A stretch of DNA of 64,000 nt from Haloarchaeobius iranensis (GTDB lineage Archaea; Halobacteriota; Halobacteria; Halobacteriales; Natrialbaceae): positions 46,595 to 110,594 of the forward strand of contig NZ_FNIA01000012.1 in the NCBI RefSeq assembly GCF_900103505.1, in the 5' to 3' direction. Both the position numbers and the translations under genes were made by a program. Each line of letters begins with the position of its first letter. Positions within the stretch are counted from its first letter, which is position 1. The notes beneath the pieces were generated by a model. It saw only the letters and a program-made list of their open reading frames with translations. It made no database searches and had not been told where the DNA came from. Positions 8,269 to 17,885 of this stretch are shown here, piece after piece.

Positions 8269-10113
8269 CTACTCCATCACGACCAGTACGTCGCCCATGT
8301 CGACGCTCTGGCCCTCCTCGACGGCGATCTGCGTGACGGTGCCGCCGCGGGAGGCGACCACGTCGTTCTCCATCTTCATCGCCTCGAGCACGACGAGCAC
8401 GTCGCCCGCCGCGACCTCGTCGCCCTCGTCGATGTCGACGGAGAGGATGGTACCCTGCATCTCGGCGTTGACGGTCTCGCCGTCGCCCTCGACCTCGACG
8501 CCGCCGCTGGAGCCGCCCGAGCCGCCCGAGCCACCGTCTCCGCCGCCGCTGCCACCGCCGCGCGGGCCGCTCGTGCCGCCGACGGGCATCGCACCGCGCT
8601 CCTCCAGGTTGACGTCGAAGCGCTTGCCGTTGACCTCGACGGTGAACTCGCGCTCGACGACGTCCTCGTCGTCGCTCGCACCGCTGCCCCCCGAGCCCCA
8701 CTGCTCCTGGGCCTCGGCGATGCGGTCGTGGTCGAGGTGCTCGTCCAGGTACTTCGTCGTGTGGGTGCCCTGGACGAACGCCTCGTCGGTGAGCATCAGC
8801 CGGTGGAACGGGATGATGGTCGTGACGCCCTCGATGTCGTACTCGCGGAGCGCGCGCAGCGAGCGCTCGATGCACTCGTCGCGGTCGCTGCCGTGGACGA
8901 CGAGCTTGGCGATCATCGAGTCGTAGTCGGTGACGATCTGGTCGCCCTGCCGGAGCGCGTCGTCCATCCGGACGCCGATGCCGCCCGGCGGGTCGTACGT
9001 CGCGAGCTTGCCGCCCGGCGCGGGCGCGAACTCGTCGGCGGCGTTCTCGGCGTTGATGCGGAACTCCATCGCGTGGCCCGAGAGGTCGACGTCGTCCTGC
9101 GAGAAGTCGAGCTCCTCGTCGGCGGCGACCTTCAGCTGCCACTTCACGATGTCGATGCCGGTGAGCTCCTCCGTGACGGTGTGCTCGACCTGGATGCGGG
9201 TGTTCACCTCGAGGAAGTAGAAGTTCGCGTCCGGCCCCAGCATCTCGCCGGCCGCCGCGTCGCGCTCTTCCTCCTCGACGAGGAACTCGAAGGTGCCGGC
9301 GTTGTAGTAGCCGGCCTCGTCGGCACCGCGACGGGCGGACGCGCCGATCTTCTCGCGGAGTTCGTCCGAGAGCGCGGGGCTCGGGCCCTCCTCGATGACC
9401 TTCTGGTGGCGGCGCTGGAGCGAGCAGTCGCGCTCGCCGAGGTGGCGGACGTTGCCGTGGTGGTCCGCGAGGATCTGCACCTCGATGTGGCGCGGGTTCT
9501 CGAGGTAGCGCTCGAGGTAGACGTTGTCGTTGTCGAAGTACGCCTCGCCCTCTCGCCTGGCGCTCTCGAGCTGGTCGGCGGCCTCGTCGGGGCTCTCGAC
9601 GATCTTCATGCCGCGGCCGCCACCGCCGCCCTCCGCCTTGATGGCGATGGGGTAGCCGTGCTCCTCGCCGAACTCGGTGACCTCCGCGGGGTCCTCGACG
9701 GGGTCGGTCGTCCCCGGGACGATGGGCACGTCGGCCTCGCGCATCGTCTTCCGGGCCTTGGTCTTCTCGCCGAGCTGCTCCATCGAGTCGGCCGACGGGC
9801 CAACCCAGGTGATGCCGTCCTCGGCCTCGACCTTGCTCGCGAACTCCGCGTTCTCCGCGAGGAAGCCGTAGCCGGGATGGATGGCGTCGGCGTCGGCCTT
9901 CTTCGCGGCCTCGATGACGGCCTCGTGGTCGAGGTAGGAGTCCGCCGCGCGGGCGGGCCCGACGTTGTACGCCTCGTCGGCGTAGCGGACGTGGCCAGAG
10001 TTCTTGTCGGCCTCGCTGTAGACGGCGACGGTCGACACGTTCAGCTCCTCGCAGGCGCGCATGACGCGCACCGCAATCTCCCCTCGGTTCGCGACGAGAA
10101 CCTTCCTGAACAT
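8269..10113 (-). CDS. pccA: Propionyl/acetyl-CoA carboxylase, biotin carboxylase plus biotin carrier subunit
   Basis: 614 residues. The N-terminal biotin carboxylase ([17 protein letters not shown], the ATP-grasp glycine loop [21 protein letters not shown]) occupies about residues 1-450. A linker rich in Gly/Ser and acidic residues (about 500-550) leads to the biotin carrier domain with EAMKM; Lys580 is the predicted biotinylated residue. With PccB and PccX at 15.9-17.8 kb it should carboxylate propionyl-CoA to methylmalonyl-CoA using bicarbonate and ATP. It stands alone here, unlike the close pcc clustering I recall in Haloferax mediterranei. ATG 10113. Confidence 0.95.
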   Translation of the reverse strand: MFRKVLVANRGEIAVRVMRACEELNVSTVAVYSEADKNSGHVRYADEAYNVGPARAADSYLDHEAVIEAAKKADADAIHPGYGFLAENAEFASKVEAEDGITWVGPSADSMEQLGEKTKARKTMREADVPIVPGTTDPVEDPAEVTEFGEEHGYPIAIKAEGGGGGRGMKIVESPDEAADQLESARREGEAYFDNDNVYLERYLENPRHIEVQILADHHGNVRHLGERDCSLQRRHQKVIEEGPSPALSDELREKIGASARRGADEAGYYNAGTFEFLVEEEERDAAAGEMLGPDANFYFLEVNTRIQVEHTVTEELTGIDIVKWQLKVAADEELDFSQDDVDLSGHAMEFRINAENAADEFAPAPGGKLATYDPPGGIGVRMDDALRQGDQIVTDYDSMIAKLVVHGSDRDECIERSLRALREYDIEGVTTIIPFHRLMLTDEAFVQGTHTTKYLDEHLDHDRIAEAQEQWGSGGSGASDDEDVVEREFTVEVNGKRFDVNLEERGAMPVGGTSGPRGGGSGGGDGGSGGSGGSSGGVEVEGDGETVNAEMQGTILSVDIDEGDEVAAGDVLVVLEAMKMENDVVASRGGTVTQIAVEEGQSVDMGDVLVVME

Positions 10114-10193
10114 TCTTGCCGAAAGCGTCTCGGACGACGCACGTTATTGTATCGGTTCTTGCCACTCGGGTAAACTGACCGTCCGAGCCCGGT

Positions 10194-10868
10194 TCACGGC
10201 CGGGCGCTGCGCCGGTCGACGAGTCGCCCGAACACGGCCGACTCGGCCTTCCGAAGCAGGTTCGACGCCGTCGACGGCGCGCAGCCGAGCGTCGCGGCGA
10301 CGGCTTCGAGGTCGCCCTCGCGGGGGACCGCGTAGTAGCCGACCTCGACGGCGGTCCCGACGGCCTCCCGCTGGCGCTCGGTCAGTGCGCCGACGAGCGA
10401 CGGCCGACGTGTGTCGTACTCGCCGATGCCGCGCACGTCGACCTCGAAGCTCTCCGGCAGCCCGTCGAGCATCGCCTGCAGGTCGTCGCCGTCGCCGATG
10501 ACGGTCATGCCCATCGCGGCCTCGCGGTCGTAGGTGATGGGTGGGACGACGACGAGGTTGAGTGCGGCGAAGGCGGCGCGCCAGTCCCGGTCGTCCTCGC
10601 GGGTCCCCTGGCAGACGTAGACGTAGAACGACTCGTCGTCGACGGCGGTGATGTCGTACCAGCGGATCGAGTCGACGCCGTCGATGACGGGCTCGTACCG
10701 CTCGCGGTCTGCGACGACGTAGAACAGCTCGTACTCCACGTCCTGTTCGTGGACGACGTGCCAGGTCTGGAGCTCCTCGTACTCGACCACGTCCTCGTGG
10801 CGGATGAACGCCTGCATCGGGTGGAGCCACTCGTCGGGCTGTCTGATGCGCACGTCGAGGTACTTCAC
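10194..10868 (-). CDS. Bat-like HTH-10 transcriptional regulator (A)
   Basis: Bacterioopsin-activator-type regulator, 224 residues from GTG 10868. The N-terminal half starts VKYLDVRIRQPDEWLHPMQ and forms a sensory domain of unknown ligand. The C-terminal HTH-10 domain is LTERQREAVGTAVEVGYYAVPREGD followed by CAPSTASNLLRKAE. An in-frame TTG at 10877 is possible but GTG fits the family N-terminus better. It lies 80 nt upstream of pccA on the same strand and is a paralogue of the regulator at 13790-14446. Confidence 0.85.
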   Translation of the reverse strand: MKYLDVRIRQPDEWLHPMQAFIRHEDVVEYEELQTWHVVHEQDVEYELFYVVADRERYEPVIDGVDSIRWYDITAVDDESFYVYVCQGTREDDRDWRAAFAALNLVVVPPITYDREAAMGMTVIGDGDDLQAMLDGLPESFEVDVRGIGEYDTRRPSLVGALTERQREAVGTAVEVGYYAVPREGDLEAVAATLGCAPSTASNLLRKAESAVFGRLVDRRSARP

Positions 10869-11010
10869 CGTCTCCAACCTCCCTCTGCGACGACCCCTCG
10901 TTTCATCGGTATCTTCGTGGTTCGCGGTCGGCCCCCTTCGTCGTTACTGCTGTCCGAGGCTCTCGGCCGGGGAAGCCGGTTTGTCTGCTCGTGCGCATTG
11001 TTCGCACACG

Positions 11011-11679
11011 ATGCCCTCCCGACGGTCCCTGCTCGCTGCAGTCGGTAGTACGGTCGCCGTCTCTCTGACCGGCTGTCAGATGCTCTCTGGAAACGGCGAC
11101 GGGACTGCGACGAAACGCCAGACGACTGGCCGGGCGACGGCGACAACGCGCCAGACGACCCGCCGCCGAACGGACACATCGACACCAACCGAGACGGATA
11201 GGGAGGCGGCGGAGAGCCCAGGAAGACCGAGCGACCGCGACCTGGTCCCGTATCCGATAATCGGTTATCAGGGGAGTCCGCTGGTCGGAGACGAGCGCTC
11301 GAACGCTGTCGCGGTCGTCGCCAGCCAGTCCGACTGGGATGGCCTCTCGCTCCGGGACGACGAGAACTGGGTCTGGCGCGGCGAGCACCTGCGGTCGACG
11401 GACATCGAGGAGTTCATTGAGTCGACGGATTTTGACCGTGAATACGTCCTCGTGGCACAACGAAGGGCCCCTGGCTCGACCGCTGAACTGCTCGTCACCG
11501 ACATCGACAGGGTGACCGACAGCCACGTTCGCGCCGACATCACCGTCACCGACTCGACGCTGACGGATATCCCACTGATGGTGGTCCTCGTCCGAGTCCC
11601 CATCGGCTCCGCTCCCGCCCCAGACTCGGCGACGGTGTACTTCTCGACACCAGACGGTGACGACGTGGTCGAGTCCTGA
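11011..11679 (+). CDS. Tat-exported lipoprotein, unknown function (A)
   Basis: 222 residues. The signal is MPSRRSLLAAVGSTVAVSL with an RR pair and lipobox LTGC, so it should be lipid-anchored outside the membrane after Tat export. A Thr/Arg-rich linker (residues about 30-65) follows, then an acidic globular domain that I do not recognise (PYPIIGYQGSPLVGDE to the end). The signal-peptide DNA is nearly identical to that of the next gene, but the mature parts differ. Divergent from HTH-10 regulator A. Confidence 0.75.
   Translation: MPSRRSLLAAVGSTVAVSLTGCQMLSGNGDGTATKRQTTGRATATTRQTTRRRTDTSTPTETDREAAESPGRPSDRDLVPYPIIGYQGSPLVGDERSNAVAVVASQSDWDGLSLRDDENWVWRGEHLRSTDIEEFIESTDFDREYVLVAQRRAPGSTAELLVTDIDRVTDSHVRADITVTDSTLTDIPLMVVLVRVPIGSAPAPDSATVYFSTPDGDDVVES
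11015..11046 (+). repeat. Identical 32-nt signal-peptide segment, copy 1
   Basis: Exact match to 11757-11788, covering codons 2-12 of two adjacent lipoprotein genes whose mature domains are unrelated. Silent sites are identical too, implying recent duplication or gene conversion of the signal cassette. Confidence 0.85.
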
Positions 11680-11752
11680 ATGACCATCTCACCAAGTTCA
11701 GTGGGAGAACTCGTCTCCAAGATTTATCCGAGATTGTGACAAATACTCACGT

Positions 11753-12223
11753 ATGTCCTCCCGACGGTCCCTGCTCGCTGCAGTCGGTGGCACGGTCGCT
11801 GCTTCGCTCTCCGGTTGTCAGGCGAGGTCCGGAAACGACACGGCGACCGGTACCCCGCCTCCTGCCGGCGCACCGGCCCCCTGGGTGACACCGTCGAGCG
11901 AGGCGGACGTCGTCGTCGAGAACGCGACCGACAGGGAACTCGCCGTCTCGGTTGGTGCCGGTCGTGTGCTCAAAGAGGGGTCTCTGGAGTTCAGGGCGCA
12001 CTGGGTTCTGGAGAACGTCATCGAGGAGGAGGCCACACCGACCGTGACGGTCACCACCGAGGTCGGGGCGACGGGGTCGGTCGCGTGGCCCGAGGGAACG
12101 GGCGAGGGTCGGGTGGCCATCTTCACCATACGGCCGGAGCGGATCGAGGCGGATATCGAACTGCAGGACGAACCAGTGCCCGAGTACGCCTCGCTTGACC
12201 CGTCCCCCGAGGTGAACCGGTAG
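11753..12223 (+). CDS. Tat-exported lipoprotein, unknown function (B)
   Basis: 156 residues. Twin-arginine signal MSSRRSLLAAVGGTVAASL with lipobox LSGC and a short Gly/Pro/Thr linker. The mature domain (VVVENATDRELAVSVGAG, then alternating beta-rich segments such as TPTVTVTTEVGATGSVAW) looks like a small beta-sandwich of unknown function. A possible TATA element (atttatcc, about 11726) precedes it. It shares the signal cassette with the upstream lipoprotein. Confidence 0.75.
   Translation: MSSRRSLLAAVGGTVAASLSGCQARSGNDTATGTPPPAGAPAPWVTPSSEADVVVENATDRELAVSVGAGRVLKEGSLEFRAHWVLENVIEEEATPTVTVTTEVGATGSVAWPEGTGEGRVAIFTIRPERIEADIELQDEPVPEYASLDPSPEVNR
11757..11788 (+). repeat. Identical 32-nt signal-peptide segment, copy 2
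   Basis: Second copy of the 11015-11046 segment; see that entry. Confidence 0.85.
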
Positions 12224-12307
12224 CGGGTCCGGGGACCGTCGAACCTACTTAAACGAACTAGGCACGACGACGGAACCGCCATTCGCCGTCGCCGGCAAAC
12301 TCCAGCT

Positions 12308-13693
12308 ATGAGTGGTCAGTCGACCCACCACGAGCCCCGCCCGGCCGAGACCGCCGACACCGACGACGGCGGCTTCCCGCCCGGCCCCGACGGCCTCCCC
12401 GTCCTCGGGAACACCCTCCAGTTCACGAGCGACCCGGCCGCGTTCTACGACGAACTCGCCAGCTACGGCGACGTGGTGGGCTACAGCGTCGCCCGCCAGC
12501 GCATGACCACCGTCCTCCACCCCGACCTCGTCGAGCAGGTGCTCGTGACCGAGTCGGACAGCTTCGGCAAGTGGGACCTCTCCGACTTCGGCAACCAGTT
12601 CGCACCCGAGGGCCTGCTGTTGACCGAAGGCGAGCAGTGGCGCGAGCAGCGCACCCAGGCCCAGCCGGCGTTCCAGCTCGACCGCATCCGGAGCTACGGC
12701 GACGCCATGGCGGGCTACGCCCGCGACATGGTCGAGGAGTTCGACGACGGCGAGACCGTCGCCGCGAACGAGCGGTTCTCCGAACTCACGCTGCGCATCC
12801 TCGCCGACTCGCTGCTCGACCTCGACGTCGACGGGAGCGAGGCCGGCGCGGCCATCACCCGCGCCGCGCGGGCGCTGAACGAGCGTGCCGACCCCGACGG
12901 CCTCTCGACGTTCGTGCCGACGTGGGTCCCGACGCCGTCGAACCGGCGCTACAAACGGGCAATGGGGGAGTTCGAGGCGACGGTGGACCGGCTCATCGCC
13001 GAGCGCCGCGACGCCGACGCCGACGAGCACGACGACCTGCTCGCGATGCTCATGCAGGCCGGCGACGGCGGCGACGGCATGTCCGACACGGAGCTGCGCG
13101 ACACGATGCTCACGTTCCTGTTCGCCGGGCACGAGACCACCTCGCTCGCGCTCACCTACACGACCTACCTGCTCGCCGAGCACCCCGACGTGGCCGACCG
13201 GCTCCGCGCGGAGGTCGACGAGGCCGTCGACGGGGACCGACCCGATACCTTCGACGTGTTCGGGCTCGAACTCCTCGACCGCGTCTGCAGCGAGTCGATG
13301 CGGCTCTACCCGCCCGCCTACGTCATCTTCCGCGAGGCCCGCGAGGACGTCGAGCTCGGCGGCTACGAGATACCGGCGGACACCAAGCTGACGCTGCCGC
13401 AGTTCCGCATCCACCGCGACGGGCGCTGGTACGACGCGCCCGACGAGTTCCGGCCCGAACGCTGGACCGACCGGTTCGAGGAGTCACTGCCGGAGTACGC
13501 CTACTTCCCGTTCGGCGGCGGCCCGCGGCACTGCATCGGGATGCGATTCGCGATGCTCGAACTCAAGCTCGTGCTCGCGACGCTCGTCCGGCACTGCCGG
13601 TTCGAGTACGTCGCCGACGAGCCGCCACAGCCGCGGTTCGCCGCGAGCTACCAGCCCGAAGACGACGTTCGGCTGCGCGTGACGAAGCGGTAG
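12308..13693 (+). CDS. Cytochrome P450 (intact, B)
   Basis: 461-residue haem-thiolate monooxygenase. Pro-rich hinge PPGPDGLPVLGN (residues 24-35), I-helix oxygen-binding AGHETT (273-278), ExxR motif E329-R332, and haem loop FPFGGGPRHCIG with ligand Cys409. It is soluble, with an acidic N-terminus and no membrane anchor. The substrate is unknown; fatty acid or terpenoid oxidation is typical of relatives. A TATA-like CTTAAAC is at 12248-12254. It is flanked by lipoprotein B and, convergently, HTH-10 regulator B. The ferredoxin at 7.5 kb could donate electrons. Confidence 0.94.
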   Translation: MSGQSTHHEPRPAETADTDDGGFPPGPDGLPVLGNTLQFTSDPAAFYDELASYGDVVGYSVARQRMTTVLHPDLVEQVLVTESDSFGKWDLSDFGNQFAPEGLLLTEGEQWREQRTQAQPAFQLDRIRSYGDAMAGYARDMVEEFDDGETVAANERFSELTLRILADSLLDLDVDGSEAGAAITRAARALNERADPDGLSTFVPTWVPTPSNRRYKRAMGEFEATVDRLIAERRDADADEHDDLLAMLMQAGDGGDGMSDTELRDTMLTFLFAGHETTSLALTYTTYLLAEHPDVADRLRAEVDEAVDGDRPDTFDVFGLELLDRVCSESMRLYPPAYVIFREAREDVELGGYEIPADTKLTLPQFRIHRDGRWYDAPDEFRPERWTDRFEESLPEYAYFPFGGGPRHCIGMRFAMLELKLVLATLVRHCRFEYVADEPPQPRFAASYQPEDDVRLRVTKR

Positions 13694-13737
13694 GGTCGGA
13701 ACTCGCGGTTCGACGAACTCGTCTCGAGGTTCACAGG

Positions 13738-13752
13738 TTTTGTAAACTTTTT
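13738..13752 (+). terminator. T-rich tract between convergent P450 and regulator
   Basis: Two T runs (13738-13741 and 13748-13752) lie about 45-60 nt after the P450 stop. Archaeal termination commonly uses U-rich tracts without a strong hairpin. I see no clear stem. Confidence 0.4.
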
Positions 13753-13789
13753 GCGGGCGTCGTCGAAGAATCTGGTCGAGAGGTAGTAC

Positions 13790-14446
13790 TCACCCAAGCG
13801 TCGCGTCCACGAGCCCCCGTTCGGCCTTCCTGAGCAACGTCGAGGCGGCGCTCTCGGAACACCCGAGCGACGCAGCAACCTCCGAAAGCGACCCTTCTCG
13901 CGGCACCTCGTAGTAGCCAAGCTCCCACGCCGCCGAGAGCGCCTCGAACTGGCGGGCCGTCAACCGGCCGGCGAGTGACCCCCCGATACCGCGCGGCTCG
14001 CCGACGCGTTCGATGTCTACGCGGACGAAATCGGGGAACCCGTCGACGACGTTCCGAAGCGCGTCGGGGTCGCCGAGGACCGTCAGCTGCACGGAGCCGT
14101 GGGGCCCGAAGACGACCGGCGGGACGAGCACGATGTCCTGGTCGTCGAAGGCGGCGCGCCAGGCCATCGTCTCGGAGCCGATGGCCATCTCGGCGTAGGC
14201 GTAGAACGTGTCGTCGTCGACGGGGACGAGCTCGTGGTCGTAGACGGCGTCGAGCTCGGCGAGCGCGTCGCTGGTGGCGTCGATATCACCGACGACGAGC
14301 GCGAGGAAGAAGTCGACGCCGCGGTCCTCATCGGTGTGCCAGGCGAGCAGTTCCTCGCGGACGAAGTCCTCGCCGAGGTCGAACCACTCCGGCGCGGGCA
14401 GACGGGCCTCGTCGGGCAGCCGGAGCGTCACGTCGAGCGACTGCAT
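13790..14446 (-). CDS. Bat-like HTH-10 transcriptional regulator (B)
   Basis: 218 residues, paralogue of regulator A (10194-10868): same N-terminal MQSLDVTLRLPDEARLP layout, central LVPPVVFGPHGSVQLTVLGD, and C-terminal HTH-10 LTARQFEALSAAWELGYYEVPREG with CSESAASTLLRKAE. It is divergent from P450 C with only 82 nt between starts and convergent with P450 B, so it probably controls the adjacent P450. The signal is unknown. ATG 14446. Confidence 0.85.
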   Translation of the reverse strand: MQSLDVTLRLPDEARLPAPEWFDLGEDFVREELLAWHTDEDRGVDFFLALVVGDIDATSDALAELDAVYDHELVPVDDDTFYAYAEMAIGSETMAWRAAFDDQDIVLVPPVVFGPHGSVQLTVLGDPDALRNVVDGFPDFVRVDIERVGEPRGIGGSLAGRLTARQFEALSAAWELGYYEVPREGSLSEVAASLGCSESAASTLLRKAERGLVDATLG

Positions 14447-14466
14447 GGCTGTACGCCGAACGTGAG

Positions 14467-14475
14467 TATTTAAAA
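14467..14475. promoter_or_regulatory. TATA box in divergent regulator/P450 promoter
   Basis: TATTTAAAA centred about 25 nt before the regulator ATG at 14446 and about 57 nt before the P450 ATG at 14529. The TTTAAA core is palindromic, so it could serve either direction. The best spacing is for a leaderless regulator mRNA. Confidence 0.55.
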
Positions 14476-14528
14476 AGGTTCAGAGCTTCGGCCGAACGGC
14501 TACGGCACGCGAGGGTCGAGGTTCGAGT

Positions 14529-15929
14529 ATGAGCCAGTCGACACAGCGACGGTCGGAGACGGCCGATTCTGCGGCGTCGAACGACGGTGACACCCGGGAG
14601 CACCCGGCCGGCGAGCAGCTTCCCGGCCCGGACGGCCTCCCGGTCCTCGGGGAGACGCTGTCGTTCCTCAGCGCCGACATCGAGTACGGGACCGAGCTAC
14701 AGTCCTACGGCGACGTGGTCGGGTTCGAGGCGCTGGGCCGGCAGTTCGTTGCGGTCTACGACCCAGAAGTAGTCCAGGAGATACTGGTCGAGCGCGACGA
14801 CGAGTTCTGCAAGGGCGAGTTCGAACGCCAGCTCGGCGACCTTCTCGCTCCGGACGGACTGGTGTTCACCGAGGGCGAACAGTGGGCACGCGACCGCAGG
14901 CTCCTCCAGCCGGCGTTCACACCGGGGCGAATCAGGTCGTTCGGAGACACGATGGTCGCGCGGGCGGCGGCGACGGTCGACGGTTGGGACGACGGCGCGG
15001 TCGTGGACCTCCGAAGCGAGTGCTCGCGGCTCACGCTCGACATCCTCACCCGGACCCTGCTCGACCTCGAACTCGACGGTGAACGCGGGCGTGTCGTCCG
15101 CGAGGTCGTAGATGCCATCGGCGACCGGACGAGCGGGTTCGCGTCCGTGCTGCCGGACTGGCTACCGACGCCGACGAACCGGCGGTTCGAGCGCCGGATG
15201 AACGCCATGGACGACCTGCTCGAAACGCTCGTCGCGGCCCGAAGAACCGCCAACGGTGACGGCCACGACGACCTGCTCTCGACGATGCTCGACGCCGAGT
15301 ACCCCGACGGTTCGACCATGTCGGCGGAGACGGTCCGCGACCAGCTGTTCACGTTCCTCTTCGCCGGCCACGAGACGACAGCGCTCGGGCTGACCTACGC
15401 GCTGTGGCTGGTGGCCGGTGACGAGACGGTCCGGGCGGACCTCGACGCCGAACTCGATTCGGTCTGTGGCGCTTCCGACCCCGGTTTCGGCGACATCCCG
15501 GCGCTCGAACTGACCGGCGCGGTCGTCGACGAGGCGCTGCGGCTCTACCCGCCCGCGTACGCCATCTACCGCGAACCGGTCGGGGAGACGACGCTCGGCG
15601 GCTACACGGTTCCCGACGACTCGACGGTCATGCTCGCGGCGTACCAGATCCACCGCGACGAACGGTGGTGGGACGCGCCCGCCGAGTTCCGGCCCCGTCG
15701 CTGGCTCGCAGGCGACGACGACCGACCCGAGTACGCGTACTTCCCGTTCGGCGGCGGCCCGCGCCACTGCATCGGGATGCGCTTCGCCCGGATGGAGCTC
15801 CAGCTCGCGCTGGCAACGGTTCTCCAGCGGGTCCGGTTCGAGCGCGTCACGGAGACGCTGACGCCGGACGCGAAGACGACGCTCGACTCCGGTCCCGTCG
15901 AGATGCGCGTCGAGCGGCGAGACCGCTGA
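14529..15929 (+). CDS. Cytochrome P450 (intact, C)
   Basis: 466 residues. GPDGLPVLGE hinge, AGHETT (279-284) I-helix, ExxR at E335-R338, haem loop FPFGGGPRHCIG with ligand Cys414. It is closely similar in layout to P450 B and to the broken P450 at 385-1759, so the three are paralogues. A disordered, Ser/Asp-rich N-terminus of about 30 residues precedes the hinge. It is followed after 17 nt by the convergent pccX. Confidence 0.94.
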   Translation: MSQSTQRRSETADSAASNDGDTREHPAGEQLPGPDGLPVLGETLSFLSADIEYGTELQSYGDVVGFEALGRQFVAVYDPEVVQEILVERDDEFCKGEFERQLGDLLAPDGLVFTEGEQWARDRRLLQPAFTPGRIRSFGDTMVARAAATVDGWDDGAVVDLRSECSRLTLDILTRTLLDLELDGERGRVVREVVDAIGDRTSGFASVLPDWLPTPTNRRFERRMNAMDDLLETLVAARRTANGDGHDDLLSTMLDAEYPDGSTMSAETVRDQLFTFLFAGHETTALGLTYALWLVAGDETVRADLDAELDSVCGASDPGFGDIPALELTGAVVDEALRLYPPAYAIYREPVGETTLGGYTVPDDSTVMLAAYQIHRDERWWDAPAEFRPRRWLAGDDDRPEYAYFPFGGGPRHCIGMRFARMELQLALATVLQRVRFERVTETLTPDAKTTLDSGPVEMRVERRDR

Positions 15930-15946
15930 GACCGTCGTCGCCCGGC

Positions 15947-16207
15947 TCAGAACCGGTCCGCGCGGCCGGACGCCGCCCAGGCGTCCGTCGGCGCGCCGTC
16001 GGGCACCCGTGCGGCGTGCCCACGGGTGCTCCGGAGCCGCCCGGCGAACGACCATTTCCTGTCCGTCCAGGTCTCCTCGTCGCCCTCCTCGGCGGCCTCC
16101 GCTTCGAGGTCGCGGAGGTGTGCGCCGACGACGGCAGCGATGGCGGCGGCCTCGTCGTCGGTCGCGTCGTCGGGCACGTCCAGCGCCGCGAGCAGGTCCT
16201 GGCTCAT
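15947..16207 (-). CDS. pccX: PccX, small third subunit of haloarchaeal propionyl-CoA carboxylase
   Basis: 86 acidic residues: a helical N-terminus ([21 protein letters not shown]), then [14 protein letters not shown], which is the recognisable core of the haloarchaeal carboxylase-associated small protein. Work in Haloferax mediterranei named PccX as needed for carboxylase activity. Its start is 2 nt after the pccB stop, so it is translated in the same operon. The short length and position downstream of pccB are the main evidence. Confidence 0.85.
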   Translation of the reverse strand: MSQDLLAALDVPDDATDDEAAAIAAVVGAHLRDLEAEAAEEGDEETWTDRKWSFAGRLRSTRGHAARVPDGAPTDAWAASGRADRF

Positions 16208-16209
16208 GG

Positions 16210-17754
16210 CTACAGCGGGATGTTGCCGTGTTTCTTGTCGGGCTGGTCCTCGCGCTTCGAGAGCAGCATGTCGAGGTCGTCGACGAGGCGCGAGCGCGTC
16301 TCCGTGGGCTCGATGACGTCGTCGAGGAAACCCTGGTCCGTGGCGGTGTACGGGTTCGCGAACTCCTCCCGGTACTCCTCGATGAGCTCGTCGCGCAGCT
16401 CGTCGGGGTTCTCGGCCTCCGCGAGCTCCTCGCGGTAGAGGATGTTGACCGCGCCTTGCGGGCCCATGACGGCGATCTCCGCCGTCGGCCAGGCGTAGTT
16501 CACGTCCGCGCCGAGGTTCTTCGACGCCATGACGCAGTACGCGCCGCCGTAGGCCTTCCGGGTGATGACCGTGAGCAGCGGGACGGTTGCCTCGGAGTAC
16601 GCGTAGAGCAGCTTCGCGCCGTGGCGGATGATGCCCCGGTGCTCCTGCTCGGTGCCGGGCATGTAGCCGGGCACGTCGACGAGGGTGACGATGGGGATGT
16701 TGAACGAGTCACAGAAGCGGACGAACCGCGAGCCCTTCATCGAGGCGTCGACCGTGAGCGTGCCGGCGTTGACGCGGGGCTGGTTGGCGACGACGCCGAC
16801 GCTGTGGCCGTCGAGTCGACCGAAGCCGACGACGATGTTCTTCGCGAAGTTCTCGGCGACCTCGAAGAACGAGCCCTCGTCGACGATGGAGCCGATGACG
16901 TCGACCATGTCGTAGGGCTTCTGCGGGCTGTCGGGGACGATGTCGAGCAGCTGCTCGTCCTCTCGGTCGGGGTCGTCCCACGGCTCGACGCGTGGCGGGT
17001 CCTCGACGTTGTTCGAGGGCAGATAGGAGAGCAGGTCGCGGATGCGGTCGAGGGCGGCCTCGTCGGACTCGCAGGCGAACTGTGCGACGCCGGTCTTCGC
17101 GGTGTGCGTCTTGGCTCCGCCGAGCTCCTCCTGGGTCACCTCCTCGCCGGTGACCGTCTTGATGACGCCCGGGCCGGTGATGTACATGTGTGCGCTGTCC
17201 TCGACCATGAAGATGAAGTCCGTGATGGAGGGTGAGTACACCGCGCCGCCCGCACACGGCCCCATGATGCAGGAGATCTGCGGGACGACCCCCGAGGCCA
17301 TCTGGTTCCGGTGGAAGATGTTGGTAAAGCCCGCGAGCGAGTTCACGCCCTCCTGGATGCGTGCGCCGGCGGAGTCGTTCAGCCCGACGATGGGGGCCCC
17401 GACCTCCATCGCCATGTCCATCACCTTCGTGATCTTCTCGGCGAACACCTCGCCGAGTGACCCACCGAAGACGGTGAAGTCGTGGGCGAACACGAACACC
17501 TTCCGGCCGTCGACGTCGCCGTAGCCGGTGACGACGCCGTCGCCCAGTATCTTGCGCTCCTCCATCCCGAAGTTGTGGGAGTCGTGGGTGCGGAGCTGGT
17601 CGAACTCGTGGAAGGTGCCGTCGTCGAGGAAGTACTCGATGCGCTCGCGAGCGGTCATCTTGCCCTTCTCGTGCTGTGACTCGATGCGGTCCTCGCCGCC
17701 GCCCAGCAGGGCCTCCTCGCGCAGTTCCTCGAGTTCCTCGATGCGGTCCTCCAT
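16210..17754 (-). CDS. pccB: Propionyl-CoA carboxylase, carboxyltransferase subunit
   Basis: 514 residues; transfers CO2 from biotin on PccA to propionyl-CoA. Two crotonase-like halves: the N-terminal half has [31 protein letters not shown] and [12 protein letters not shown]; the C-terminal half has [25 protein letters not shown] in two parts, then [11 protein letters not shown] and MGPQGAVNI. The gene is followed directly by pccX. ATG 17754 starts the [14 protein letters not shown] helix; two GTG codons just upstream are less likely. Confidence 0.95.
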   Translation of the reverse strand: MEDRIEELEELREEALLGGGEDRIESQHEKGKMTARERIEYFLDDGTFHEFDQLRTHDSHNFGMEERKILGDGVVTGYGDVDGRKVFVFAHDFTVFGGSLGEVFAEKITKVMDMAMEVGAPIVGLNDSAGARIQEGVNSLAGFTNIFHRNQMASGVVPQISCIMGPCAGGAVYSPSITDFIFMVEDSAHMYITGPGVIKTVTGEEVTQEELGGAKTHTAKTGVAQFACESDEAALDRIRDLLSYLPSNNVEDPPRVEPWDDPDREDEQLLDIVPDSPQKPYDMVDVIGSIVDEGSFFEVAENFAKNIVVGFGRLDGHSVGVVANQPRVNAGTLTVDASMKGSRFVRFCDSFNIPIVTLVDVPGYMPGTEQEHRGIIRHGAKLLYAYSEATVPLLTVITRKAYGGAYCVMASKNLGADVNYAWPTAEIAVMGPQGAVNILYREELAEAENPDELRDELIEEYREEFANPYTATDQGFLDDVIEPTETRSRLVDDLDMLLSKREDQPDKKHGNIPL

Positions 17755-17885
17755 CGTCACGGTGACCACCCAGCAGTCATTGGTCCAATCGTCTCTCACC
17801 TCGCCCAAAAGGTTTCCGTACTCCGCAACGTTGATCGTCGAAATTCCGCGGCAGTATTTGGGACGGTCGGCGGCGAGCCGTCGTC

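Noticed and set aside
8728..10173. 481-codon open frame antisense to pccA
   Set aside because: Shadow frame; biotin carboxylase motifs are on the minus strand.
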